Of a stretch of DNA of 64,000 nucleotides, positions 42,366 to 49,812 are shown in pieces. This DNA is from Psychromicrobium lacuslunae. GTDB lineage: Bacteria; Actinomycetota; Actinomycetes; Actinomycetales; Micrococcaceae. The stretch is taken from assembly GCF_000950575.1 (NCBI RefSeq), contig NZ_CP011005.1:3100001-3164000 (forward strand), read 5' to 3'. A program made the translations under genes and the position numbers. How positions within the stretch are numbered: the first letter of the stretch is position 1; every line of letters starts with the position of its first letter. The notes under the pieces are model-generated. The model was not told where the DNA came from and did not search any database. It saw only the letters and a list, made by a program, of their open reading frames with translations.

Positions 42366-42466
42366 CGAGCCACCTCTCCTACATCTTTGTACGATTTCCC
42401 AGCCGCTCCGTGGCGGCTGTGGCTTTCATTTAGTATTCCACCAAGCTAGCCCAATGTCAGCAATTT

Positions 42467-42482
42467 GTTAACGATGATTCAC
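42467..42482. promoter_or_regulatory. Dyad motif copy 2, between CoA ligase and tandem TetR
   Basis: GTTAA-CGATG-ATTCAC (42467-42482) has the same 16-nt frame as copies at 33876-33891 and 45350-45365, with all 11 fixed bases identical. It lies between the acyl-CoA synthetase and tandem TetR genes, suggesting autoregulation by the latter. Confidence 0.6.
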
Positions 42483-42585
42483 TTTTTTTGAGCTCGTTAC
42501 GAACGGTGTTTTCCCGCGGTCTCTGCTGTGGGCTTTGCTCCGAGCCTGCCGCTGCGTCAGCTGCCGGAGGGGATAGGGTGTCAGG

Positions 42586-43815
42586 GTGAGTGATCTTCGA
42601 GATGCCGTAGTTGAGGGGCCGCTGTCGCCGCCGGCTCGTAAACGACCTCGGAATCGGAAGCAAACCATCGAGGCGGTGGCCGCCGAAGCGTTTGCGCAGT
42701 CCGGCTATCACAATGTCAGCATGCAGGACCTGGCTGACGTACTCGACATTTCCGCACCAGCGCTCTATCGTCATGTACCCAATAAATACGCGCTTTTCGT
42801 CAGAGTGGTTTTCGGCATGGTGGCAAGGCTCTTTGAAGCCACCGAAGAATCGGCGAAGCTGCCGCATAATTCTCGTCAAGAAGCTGAACAGGCGCTCGGC
42901 GCGCTGATCGACGACTTCATCTCGGTGATAGTTGAGTTGCGCGCCAGGGCTGGGATTTATCGCTGGGAGGGGCGATACCTGCAAGAGGCGGATCGGGCTA
43001 GACTCGGCAGCGATTTTGCCGCGTTGAGATCTCGCTTGCAGATTCCCTTGGCGAATTATCGGGCTGACCTCGACGAGGTTGATCGAGGGCTGATGGCCGG
43101 TGCAGTGATGGCGGTGATCTCCAGTGTCACAGTGCATCACACCGTGGTCGCGGCCCGTAAGCTACGCGAATTGCTGGCTGCTGCTTGCTGGCGCATCCTC
43201 GACGGCGATCTGCCGGCGGCGGGCACTGAGCCAGCCGAGCGAAGTGTGCTTCCGGTGGCGAAGAAGCGCCGGGAGCAGTTGATGACTCAGGCCATCGCGC
43301 TATTCCATGCCCAGGGTTATCACGAGACCACGATTGAGGATTTAGCGCTCGCCGTGCGGCTGACTCCTTCCGGGGTTTACCGACACTTTGAAAGCAAGGC
43401 AGACATTCTGCGTCAGGCTTGTTCTAGGGCGGCGGCAGAGCTTGAACAAGCGGCGACGCGCGCCGTGAACTCATCGGCCGATCCCGGCCATGCGCTCGCC
43501 GCTCTTTGCGATGACTATGTGCGCTACTCTTTCGCGAACTATCAGCTGGCCGCCGTCTATTTTGCCGAGGTCGGCAATCTGAGCGAGACGGTGCAGCGAG
43601 GTCTACGCACCATGCAAAGACAGCATTTGAGTGTCTGGGTAGAGCTGCTGCAAGGGGCTCGACCGGAGCTAACCGCTAAGGAAGCGATGATTTTGGTGCA
43701 TGCCGCGCTGAGCGTGGTGCAGGATATCGGCACCTTATTGCACCACCGCACGAATGCTGCGACTCAGCGCCGACTGACTAAACTCCTGCTGCTGACGCTT
43801 GGTGTAACCGGCTAG
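42586..43815 (+). CDS. Tandem double-TetR transcriptional regulator
   Basis: A single 409-residue chain carries two full TetR units. HTH 1 lies at about residues 25-75 (RKQTIEAVAAEAFAQSGYHNVSMQDLADVLDISAPALYRHVPNKYALF) and HTH 2 at 228-275 (REQLMTQAIALFHAQGYHETTIEDLALAVRLTPSGVYRHFESKADIL), each followed by a helical ligand domain. Linked units could bind a dyad as one molecule. Its place inside the cluster and next to a dyad motif makes it the best candidate for the cluster regulator. The start is GTG 42586, with GGAGGGG upstream. Confidence 0.88.
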   Translation: MSDLRDAVVEGPLSPPARKRPRNRKQTIEAVAAEAFAQSGYHNVSMQDLADVLDISAPALYRHVPNKYALFVRVVFGMVARLFEATEESAKLPHNSRQEAEQALGALIDDFISVIVELRARAGIYRWEGRYLQEADRARLGSDFAALRSRLQIPLANYRADLDEVDRGLMAGAVMAVISSVTVHHTVVAARKLRELLAAACWRILDGDLPAAGTEPAERSVLPVAKKRREQLMTQAIALFHAQGYHETTIEDLALAVRLTPSGVYRHFESKADILRQACSRAAAELEQAATRAVNSSADPGHALAALCDDYVRYSFANYQLAAVYFAEVGNLSETVQRGLRTMQRQHLSVWVELLQGARPELTAKEAMILVHAALSVVQDIGTLLHHRTNAATQRRLTKLLLLTLGVTG

Positions 43816-45314
43816 TTTCTTGGCTTTCCCCGACCATGCAGTAGCGGGATGAGTCGGGAAACCAGGTTCATATCCCGCTCGCTGCGATCCATGGTCAGTA
43901 AGTTCAAAGCGGCTTTGCGGTTTTGCCGAGCAATCGACTTAGCCACGCTGAATTCCAGTAATCCATTGGCCCCGTGAATCCGGCCGAAGCCGGAACCGCC
44001 GACCCCGCCAAAGGGCAAAGCGGGAATGCTGGCGAAGCCGAGCACCGAATTCACCGTGACAGCCCCGGCCCGCAGTTGTTCGGCAATCGCCAAGCCGAGA
44101 CGTTTGTCACGAGTGAACACGGCGGCCCCGAGGCCGTATGCGGTGGCGTTAGCCCGAGCTATTGCATCATCAATGCTCTCGACCCGATTGATCACCACGG
44201 TGGGGCCGAAGGTTTCCTGCTGGATGGAAAGTGATTCTTCCGGCACGTCGGTCAGCACGATGGGTGTCACTCGGCGTCCGCTGATCGATTCAGGACCGCC
44301 CCAGGCGGCTCTTCCGCCACGTTCCAGGGCATCGGCAACGTGTGCGCTGACCACTTCGGCCTGACTGCCCAGGGTCAGTGGACCATAAGCGGCGCCGTCG
44401 CCTTCGAAAGAGAGTTTAGCCACCCCCGCAACGACCAGTTCCAGCAGCTTGCGATGAACCTGAGCTTCAACGTAGACACGTTCCACCCCGACGCAGGTTT
44501 GTCCGGCGTTACCCATTGCGCCGAAGACGATGAAATCTGCCGCTGCCTGCAGATCGGCATCGGCTGCGACGATCAGCGCATCCTTACCGCCACACTCGGC
44601 GACCAGCGGGGTGAGTGATTCGGCACAAGCGGCCATAATCTTCTTTGCGGTGGCGGTGGAACCAGTGAAAGCCACCTTATCCACCTCGGATCTCACCAGC
44701 ACATCTCCGGTACGCCGATCACCAGTGACTACCTGAAATACCGGTTCTGGGCATACCTGCTGCCACTTTTCGGCGAGTAAGGTGGCTACTCCGGGGGTCA
44801 GTTCGCTCGGTTTGAAAACCACCGCGTTACCGGCGGCGAGCGCATAGGAAATCGACCCCATCGGAGTGTAGAGCGGGTAGTTCCAGGGGCCGATCACGCC
44901 TACCACGCCAAAAGGCTGATATCCCAGCGAGGCACTCTGGTTGTAGTTCATCAGCCCGGCCGGCATCCGGCGTCGACGTAAGGTCTTCTTCGCGTTCTTG
45001 GCGGCCCAGTCCAGATGCCCCAGGGTGAGCATCACCTCCAGCAGGGCATCCCCGGCTGGTTTGCCGGTCTCGGCAGCAATGGAGCTCGCAATGGTTTCGG
45101 CATCGCGCGCGATTTCTGCTTTCCAAGCCAGCAATAATCGTTTCCGGGCGGCGAAGTCCTGGGCTGCCCACCAGCTGGCAGCCTGCCGTGCCGAGCTCAC
45201 CGTGGCAGTGACGGCTTCCTGATCGAGTATCGGATAACTGGCGACGAGGCTGCCGTCCCGAGGGTTGAGAATCACTAAATCCGCGTCGTCTTTAGTGCCG
45301 CTGAGACCGGTCAT
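43812..45314 (-). CDS. NAD(P)-dependent aldehyde dehydrogenase
   Basis: The 500-residue enzyme oxidises an aldehyde to its acid. It has GVVGVIGPWNYPLYTP, VAFTGSTATAKKIMAACAESLTPLVAECGGKD (Glu near 238), GNAGQTCVGVERVYVE (catalytic Cys near 273) and QETFGPTVVINRV. It resembles the coniferyl/succinic-semialdehyde type. In this context it would convert the aldehyde ends made by Lcp, or aldehydes from the alcohol dehydrogenase. Its end overlaps the tandem TetR stop by 4 bp. It is divergent from the DUF4334 gene across a dyad motif. Confidence 0.93.
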   Translation of the reverse strand: MTGLSGTKDDADLVILNPRDGSLVASYPILDQEAVTATVSSARQAASWWAAQDFAARKRLLLAWKAEIARDAETIASSIAAETGKPAGDALLEVMLTLGHLDWAAKNAKKTLRRRRMPAGLMNYNQSASLGYQPFGVVGVIGPWNYPLYTPMGSISYALAAGNAVVFKPSELTPGVATLLAEKWQQVCPEPVFQVVTGDRRTGDVLVRSEVDKVAFTGSTATAKKIMAACAESLTPLVAECGGKDALIVAADADLQAAADFIVFGAMGNAGQTCVGVERVYVEAQVHRKLLELVVAGVAKLSFEGDGAAYGPLTLGSQAEVVSAHVADALERGGRAAWGGPESISGRRVTPIVLTDVPEESLSIQQETFGPTVVINRVESIDDAIARANATAYGLGAAVFTRDKRLGLAIAEQLRAGAVTVNSVLGFASIPALPFGGVGGSGFGRIHGANGLLEFSVAKSIARQNRKAALNLLTMDRSERDMNLVSRLIPLLHGRGKPRN

Positions 45315-45347
45315 GGGACTACTCCTAAGCGTCTTCGCTTGCCAGAT

Positions 45348-45370
45348 AAGTTAATTGGGATTCACAATAG
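45348..45370. promoter_or_regulatory. Dyad motif copy 3, between aldehyde dehydrogenase and DUF4334 gene
   Basis: The site reads AAGTTAATT-GGG-ATTCACA-A-TAG, identical to the site at 33874-33896 except for the three central bases and one more. Its core GTTAA-N5-ATTCAC lies at 45350-45365, in the divergent promoter region of the oxidation genes. Confidence 0.65.
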
Positions 45371-45414
45371 ACCCAGCTGACTCCACTGACAACCCTTCGC
45401 AGAAAGGTCATCTC

Positions 45415-45894
45415 ATGAGCAACGGAACAGGAACGACTTTTGAGCAATTATTGGCTCGCGGTGAAATGGCCTCTGCAGAGCTGGATGCCTTGTGGGCCAG
45501 CCTGCCAACCGTGCGCGTCGACGAAATTCTCGGTCGCTGGAAGGGTGGCGATTTCGGTCCCGGGCACCCGACGCACGAGCTTCTGAAAGCCTCGAAATGG
45601 TATGGAAAAACCTTCAATTCGGCCGAAGATGCCAAGCCTTTGATCAGATATGACGAGGATGGCAGGCTGTTTTCTGACACCGAAACCGCTCACGGCGAGG
45701 CGAGTTTATGGGAGGTCGAGTTTCGCGGTGAGGTCACCGCCACCATGGTCTACGATGGTTGGCCGGTGCTCGACCATTTCAAACGAATTGATCAACGTAC
45801 CCTACTCGGCGTGATGAATGGCAAGTCGAACAGGGTGCTTTTCGAAGGCAAGCTGTACTACTTTTTCCTTGAGCTAGTTGGGGACGCCTCGTGA
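45415..45894 (+). CDS. GXWXG / DUF4334 family protein
   Basis: The 159-residue protein has an N-terminal GXWXG domain (VDEILGRWKGGDFGPGHPTHELLKASKWYGKTFNSAEDAKPL) and the C-terminal DUF4334 strand region (FRGEVTATMVYDGWPVLDHFKRID, then LFEGKLYYFFLELV). It has no catalytic site I can name. The barrel may bind a hydrophobic molecule. It is coupled to the alcohol dehydrogenase by TGATG, so both probably work on the same substrate. The start at 45415 has GAAAGG upstream. Confidence 0.8.
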   Translation: MSNGTGTTFEQLLARGEMASAELDALWASLPTVRVDEILGRWKGGDFGPGHPTHELLKASKWYGKTFNSAEDAKPLIRYDEDGRLFSDTETAHGEASLWEVEFRGEVTATMVYDGWPVLDHFKRIDQRTLLGVMNGKSNRVLFEGKLYYFFLELVGDAS

Positions 45895-46991
45895 TGAAAG
45901 TGACCGCGGCGGTTTCCCCTTCGTCGACCGCTCCGTTTGTGATTGAGGAGGTCGATCTCGACGAGCCCCGGCCGGAGGAGGTGCTGGTCAAACTGGTGGC
46001 CACCGGTATCTGTCACACTGACCTGCATGCCAAAGCTTGGAGTTCCGGTCCCATTGTGCTGGGTCATGAGGGTGCCGGAATTGTGATCGCGGTGGGAGCC
46101 GCGGTGAGTGGGCTAATGCCGGGCGACTCGGTGGTGCTGACCTTTGGCCACTGCGGTCAGTGTGGCGAATGCCGTCGCGGTGCACCTGCTTATTGCCGGC
46201 ATGGAGCTGAGCTCAATAATGCTTTCGGCGGTCCCGGACTGCGCACTGATGGTTCGGCCACCCTGCGCAAGAGCGGCGAGGTCTTGGCTGGTTCGTTTTT
46301 TGGCCAGTCCAGTTTTGCCAGTCATTCTGTGGTGCATCAGAACAATGCGATAAAGGTTCCGGACGGTTTAGACCTTGCCGTGCTGGCAGCGTTGGGCTGT
46401 GGTTTTCAGACCGGAGCGGGTGCAGTGCTGAATGTGCTGCAACCTCTGCCCGAGTCTACGCTGGTCATCTTTGGCGTTGGCGGGGTTGGTTTTGCTGCAC
46501 TGCTGGCGGCGCGATCCGCCGGATTGCTGAACATTATTGCGGTTGACCCGTCGGCTGAAAGACGTGAATTGGCTCTTTTGCTCGGTGCGAGCGCTGCGAT
46601 CGACCCGCTCGCTGAAGACGCTGTTTCGAAGATTCGCGAACTGAGTGACGGAGGCGCTAGTCATGCGCTGGACACGACCGGTGTTCCACAGGTGCTCAGC
46701 TCGGCGCTGAGTTCCTTGCGACGACGGGGGAAGCTCGTAATGGTTGGCATTCCGCAGGGGCCGCTCTCCGTCGACGCAATGGACCTGCTCGCCCACGGAA
46801 AGACAATAAGTGGTTCCCTGGAGGGGGATTCCGACCCGAAGGTGTTTATCCCCGAATTGGTGGGGCGTCATCAGCGCGGTGGTTTCAGCATTGACCAATT
46901 GGTGACCAGGTATCAGTACCAGGAGATCAATCAGGCGGTCGCCGCGCAGAAACGCGGCGGAAGTGTGATCAAGCCGGTCCTGCTCTGGTGA
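45894..46991 (+). CDS. Zinc-dependent alcohol dehydrogenase (geraniol / aryl-alcohol dehydrogenase-like)
   Basis: The 365-residue MDR enzyme has the catalytic zinc ligands Cys in GICHTD (about residue 39), His in GHEGAG and a later Cys in LGCGFQTGAG. A structural zinc loop is CGQCGECRRGAPAYC, and NAD is bound by VIFGVGGVGFAALLAARSAG. It resembles the benzyl/geraniol dehydrogenases that oxidise allylic alcohols, which would suit isoprenoid substrates. It shares a TGATG overlap with the DUF4334 gene. The start is the ATG at 45894. Confidence 0.88.
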   Translation: MKVTAAVSPSSTAPFVIEEVDLDEPRPEEVLVKLVATGICHTDLHAKAWSSGPIVLGHEGAGIVIAVGAAVSGLMPGDSVVLTFGHCGQCGECRRGAPAYCRHGAELNNAFGGPGLRTDGSATLRKSGEVLAGSFFGQSSFASHSVVHQNNAIKVPDGLDLAVLAALGCGFQTGAGAVLNVLQPLPESTLVIFGVGGVGFAALLAARSAGLLNIIAVDPSAERRELALLLGASAAIDPLAEDAVSKIRELSDGGASHALDTTGVPQVLSSALSSLRRRGKLVMVGIPQGPLSVDAMDLLAHGKTISGSLEGDSDPKVFIPELVGRHQRGGFSIDQLVTRYQYQEINQAVAAQKRGGSVIKPVLLW

Positions 46992-46995
46992 CTCG

Positions 46996-47733
46996 CTAGT
47001 TTATTTGCAGCATTGGCACCAGGAATCGCTCGGCAACCTCCCGGAGTTCCTGCTCGCCATCAAGATCCAAGGTGAGGTGCGGTAGCAGTAGAAACGAGGC
47101 GGTCAGTCGCACCATCATCTCGGCGACCAAGTCGACGTTGAGCTCACCGGAAACATTTCCGGCCCGCTGTTCGCGGCGTAGCTGACCAGCGACGAATTGG
47201 CAGACCGCGGCATAGGTTTGGCCGCCATCGCCAATCAGCGAAGGAAGCACCGAACCTGGCTCGGCGCTCAGTTGTCCGCCAATCAGTCGATTGCTACGGA
47301 TGGCTCGCACCGAGCTGACGAAGGCAATCACCACGCGCTCGGCCACCGAATCGGCGCCAGCCACCTCAAGCAAGAATTGTTCAAAGTAGCGCCGGAATTC
47401 CCGGCGTACCACGCGCTCGATCATCACGTCTTTGTTCGCGAACCGTCGGTAGACGGTAATTCGGGAGACTCCTGCGCGCCGGGCAATGCCTTCCATGGTG
47501 GTGCGCTGAATGCCGATCGTGCAGAACTCTTCTAGTGCGGCGTCAAGCACTCGAGTGGTGGTTTCGTCCGCCTCATCGGCTCGCTCGACCAGATCCGCCC
47601 AGGCTCGTTCGAAGAGGGTTCCGGGCGCAGCTAGCGCGTCTCGGTCCGGGAGAAGTGAACTCACCATCGCCTCCATTGCGCTCGCGGAAAGGTAGTTTAT
47701 CATCGGCAATCCTTGCGCCTCGGTGTGACGCAT
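46996..47733 (-). CDS. TetR family regulator, probable repressor of lcp
   Basis: The 245-residue regulator has its HTH after a short extension: TRVLDAALEEFCTIGIQRTTMEGIARRAGVSRITVYRRFANKDVMIERVV. The C-terminal domain is helical. The start MRHTEAQG at 47733 has AGGAAGG about 5 nt upstream. Its promoter region contains a 27-bp dyad between it and the divergent lcp gene. TetR regulators next to lcp (LcpR types) are known from Gordonia and Streptomyces. Assignment by position is likely but not proven. Confidence 0.85.
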   Translation of the reverse strand: MRHTEAQGLPMINYLSASAMEAMVSSLLPDRDALAAPGTLFERAWADLVERADEADETTTRVLDAALEEFCTIGIQRTTMEGIARRAGVSRITVYRRFANKDVMIERVVRREFRRYFEQFLLEVAGADSVAERVVIAFVSSVRAIRSNRLIGGQLSAEPGSVLPSLIGDGGQTYAAVCQFVAGQLRREQRAGNVSGELNVDLVAEMMVRLTASFLLLPHLTLDLDGEQELREVAERFLVPMLQIN

Positions 47734-47743
47734 GCTACCTTCC

Positions 47744-47770
47744 TGATACAAAGTTACATTATTTGTATCA
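47744..47770. promoter_or_regulatory. TetR-type operator between the TetR gene and lcp
   Basis: TGATACAAA (47744-47752) and TTTGTATCA (47762-47770) are perfect 9-bp arms around a 9-nt spacer. The first arm touches the ribosome binding site of the TetR gene and lies 61 nt before lcp. It has a different sequence from the GTTAA-N5-ATTCAC motif, so lcp likely answers to its own regulator. Confidence 0.75.
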
Positions 47771-47830
47771 TCGTTTCATGTAGATTTTATTCTATCCGAG
47801 TGTTTTCACTCCTGGAGGAGATGGGTTGCA

Positions 47831-49045
47831 ATGGAGGAACTCAATAGGCGCAATTTACTGCGTGCTGGCGGAGCTGCTGGAACGGTGGGAGCCCTGAGCC
47901 TCGCCACCGCCGCCAATGCCTGGTCGTGGTCGCCCACCGGTTCAGTGGTTGGCTCCGGGACCGGGGCAGATCCGCGATGGGTCTGGGATGACGAAGCCGA
48001 CCCGGTGGTGGCCGGGCTAATTTCTCGTGGTGAGACCGCCAAGGTCAATGCGTTACTGGCGACCTGGAAGAAGAACAATCAGCCGTTGCCGGATGGACTG
48101 CCTAAAGACTTGCACGATTTCATTGAAAAGGCCCGCCAGCTGCCGTCTTGGTATGACCAGGCCAAGATCGATGACGGCTTCAAGCTCACCCATGACCGCG
48201 GCCAGTACATCATCCTGTTATACATTCTGGCCAGCGGCATGATCAGTACCGCGATTCCACGGGAGGCCAGGTCGGTCTACTGGTCTAAAGGTGGGGCCGA
48301 TCTGAAGGATCGGATTGCCAAGACCACCAAGCTCGGCTACTGGATCCAACAACCGAATAACTACAAGCCCGATGGCGAAATGATCGTTACCACGGTGAAA
48401 ACCCGTTTGGTGCATGCTGCGGTGCGACACTTGCTGCCGCAATCGCCGATGTGGAAGGCGGGCGCGAGCGAACAGATTCCGATTAGCCAGGCCGATATTC
48501 TGGTGACCTGGCACAGTCTGCCGACCAATGTGATGCAGAAGCTCGCGGCCTGGAAGATCAAGATTCCGGCCAGCCAGTCGGCCGGCTTCCTGCATACCTG
48601 GCAGGTCACGGCGCATATGCTCGGCGTCAAGGACGAATACATTCCGGCCACCTGGGACCAGGCCAATGCGCAGTCGAAGCAGGTGCTTGACCCGATCTTG
48701 GCGGCCACCCCGGAGGGCATTAAGCTGGCGGATGAGCTGGTCCGGCTGGGCGCGGAGCTTGATGGCAGCATCATCACCCGGCCCTTCCTGAACGCGATGA
48801 CTCGTTACACCTTGGGTGACAAGATCTGCGACATGATGAAGATCCCGCGTGACTTCGTCTGGGATTCCTTTGTGAAGGCGGCATTCCCGGCCTATCTCGC
48901 CTTCCGCGAAGCGGCTCTGCCGTTGCCGTTGGCACCGCAGGGATATTACCTCTTCGACACGCTGACTCGGGAGGCGATTAACCTGTTCCTCGGCGAAGGG
49001 AAGCCGATCATCATTGATATCCCGGATATCAACCGGCCGTCCTAG
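47831..49045 (+). CDS. lcp: Latex clearing protein, haem b rubber oxygenase
   Basis: Lcp is a secreted dioxygenase that cleaves the double bonds of cis-1,4-polyisoprene to oligo-isoprenoids with an aldehyde and a methyl-ketone end. This 404-residue protein has a Tat signal (RRNLLRAGG, cut near ANA-WS), the R161-I-A-K164-T165 motif equivalent to the Arg/Lys/Thr set of Streptomyces Lcp, and TRLVHAAVRHLLPQSPMW with H195 as the likely axial haem ligand. Length and layout fit the family. GGAGGAG lies about 11 nt upstream. It stands between its TetR gene and a lipoprotein. Confidence 0.93.
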   Translation: MEELNRRNLLRAGGAAGTVGALSLATAANAWSWSPTGSVVGSGTGADPRWVWDDEADPVVAGLISRGETAKVNALLATWKKNNQPLPDGLPKDLHDFIEKARQLPSWYDQAKIDDGFKLTHDRGQYIILLYILASGMISTAIPREARSVYWSKGGADLKDRIAKTTKLGYWIQQPNNYKPDGEMIVTTVKTRLVHAAVRHLLPQSPMWKAGASEQIPISQADILVTWHSLPTNVMQKLAAWKIKIPASQSAGFLHTWQVTAHMLGVKDEYIPATWDQANAQSKQVLDPILAATPEGIKLADELVRLGAELDGSIITRPFLNAMTRYTLGDKICDMMKIPRDFVWDSFVKAAFPAYLAFREAALPLPLAPQGYYLFDTLTREAINLFLGEGKPIIIDIPDINRPS

Positions 49046-49054
49046 CTGGTTGAG

Positions 49055-49099
49055 GAGACGCTGCTGGGCCAGCCAAGACCGGCAGCCCAGTAGCGTCTC
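49055..49099. terminator. Terminator after lcp
   Basis: A 15-bp stem (49055-49069 with 49085-49099, one G-T pair) starts 9 bp after the lcp stop and is followed by ATTATT. It separates lcp from the convergent lipoprotein gene and may serve both. Confidence 0.75.
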
Positions 49100-49100
49100 A

Positions 49101-49643
49101 TTATTCGCTCAACTTTTCTAGCTGAGTTTCTAACCCTAGTTCTAGCGAGTTGCCTATTTTCTTGCCGCCGTTGATGTTTTTCATCACTGTTTTTAGCTCC
49201 GGGGAGAATGCGAAAGTAGTGTCACCGTCGACGGTCACCCACCATTTGCCGCAGCGCGACTTGGCTTTCTGCTCGGTGCCGTTCGGCCACCAAGCCGCCT
49301 TCAGAGTGGCGCCGTCGGTGACGAAATCAGCGGCTTTGACATTGCTATCGGTATCATCAGCGGGTGTGGGTTTTTGACCTGCGGGCAGGGCCTGGCAGCT
49401 CGCTGGCAGTTTGACGTTTTTCATCGAAATGATTCGCTCTGAGCCGGTGGTGCGCAATACCTCCTTAATATCGGTGGCTCCGTCCGGAATCCAGCTGGGC
49501 AGCACACCTGCGCCGTCCTTCGCGGTAGCGAAGGTCTTGGTTTCTTGTTTATCGTTTTCATTGCCATTGACCCCGGCATTGCAGGCGCTCAATAGCAAGA
49601 TGCTGCTGGCGGCGAGGGCGATTACTGCTGCTGTTCTCTTCAT
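49101..49643 (-). CDS. Putative lipoprotein
   Basis: The 180-residue protein has a lipoprotein signal (MKRTAAVIALAASSILLLSAC, lipobox LLSAC with Cys21) and a mature domain with several Trp and two Cys (SCQALP, SRCGKWWVTVDGD). The final helix (LGLETQLEKLSE) is polar. The fold and function are unknown. Its closeness to lcp is by convergence only. The start has CTTGAAGT upstream and no strong ribosome binding site. Confidence 0.75.
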   Translation of the reverse strand: MKRTAAVIALAASSILLLSACNAGVNGNENDKQETKTFATAKDGAGVLPSWIPDGATDIKEVLRTTGSERIISMKNVKLPASCQALPAGQKPTPADDTDSNVKAADFVTDGATLKAAWWPNGTEQKAKSRCGKWWVTVDGDTTFAFSPELKTVMKNINGGKKIGNSLELGLETQLEKLSE

Positions 49644-49812
49644 ACTTCAAGGCTATTTTTGTCCTGTCGTCGAAGCATCGGAGCTAGGAATGAATCCTGC
49701 TGATGCCAGGGGCTGAGATTTTCTGTTGCCTCCTCAGTCCGTAGCCTGGTTGGGTCACGGAACTGGCTTTTCCCTGTTCCGCCGGGCGAGGTGATGATGC
49801 CAGACTTAGGCT

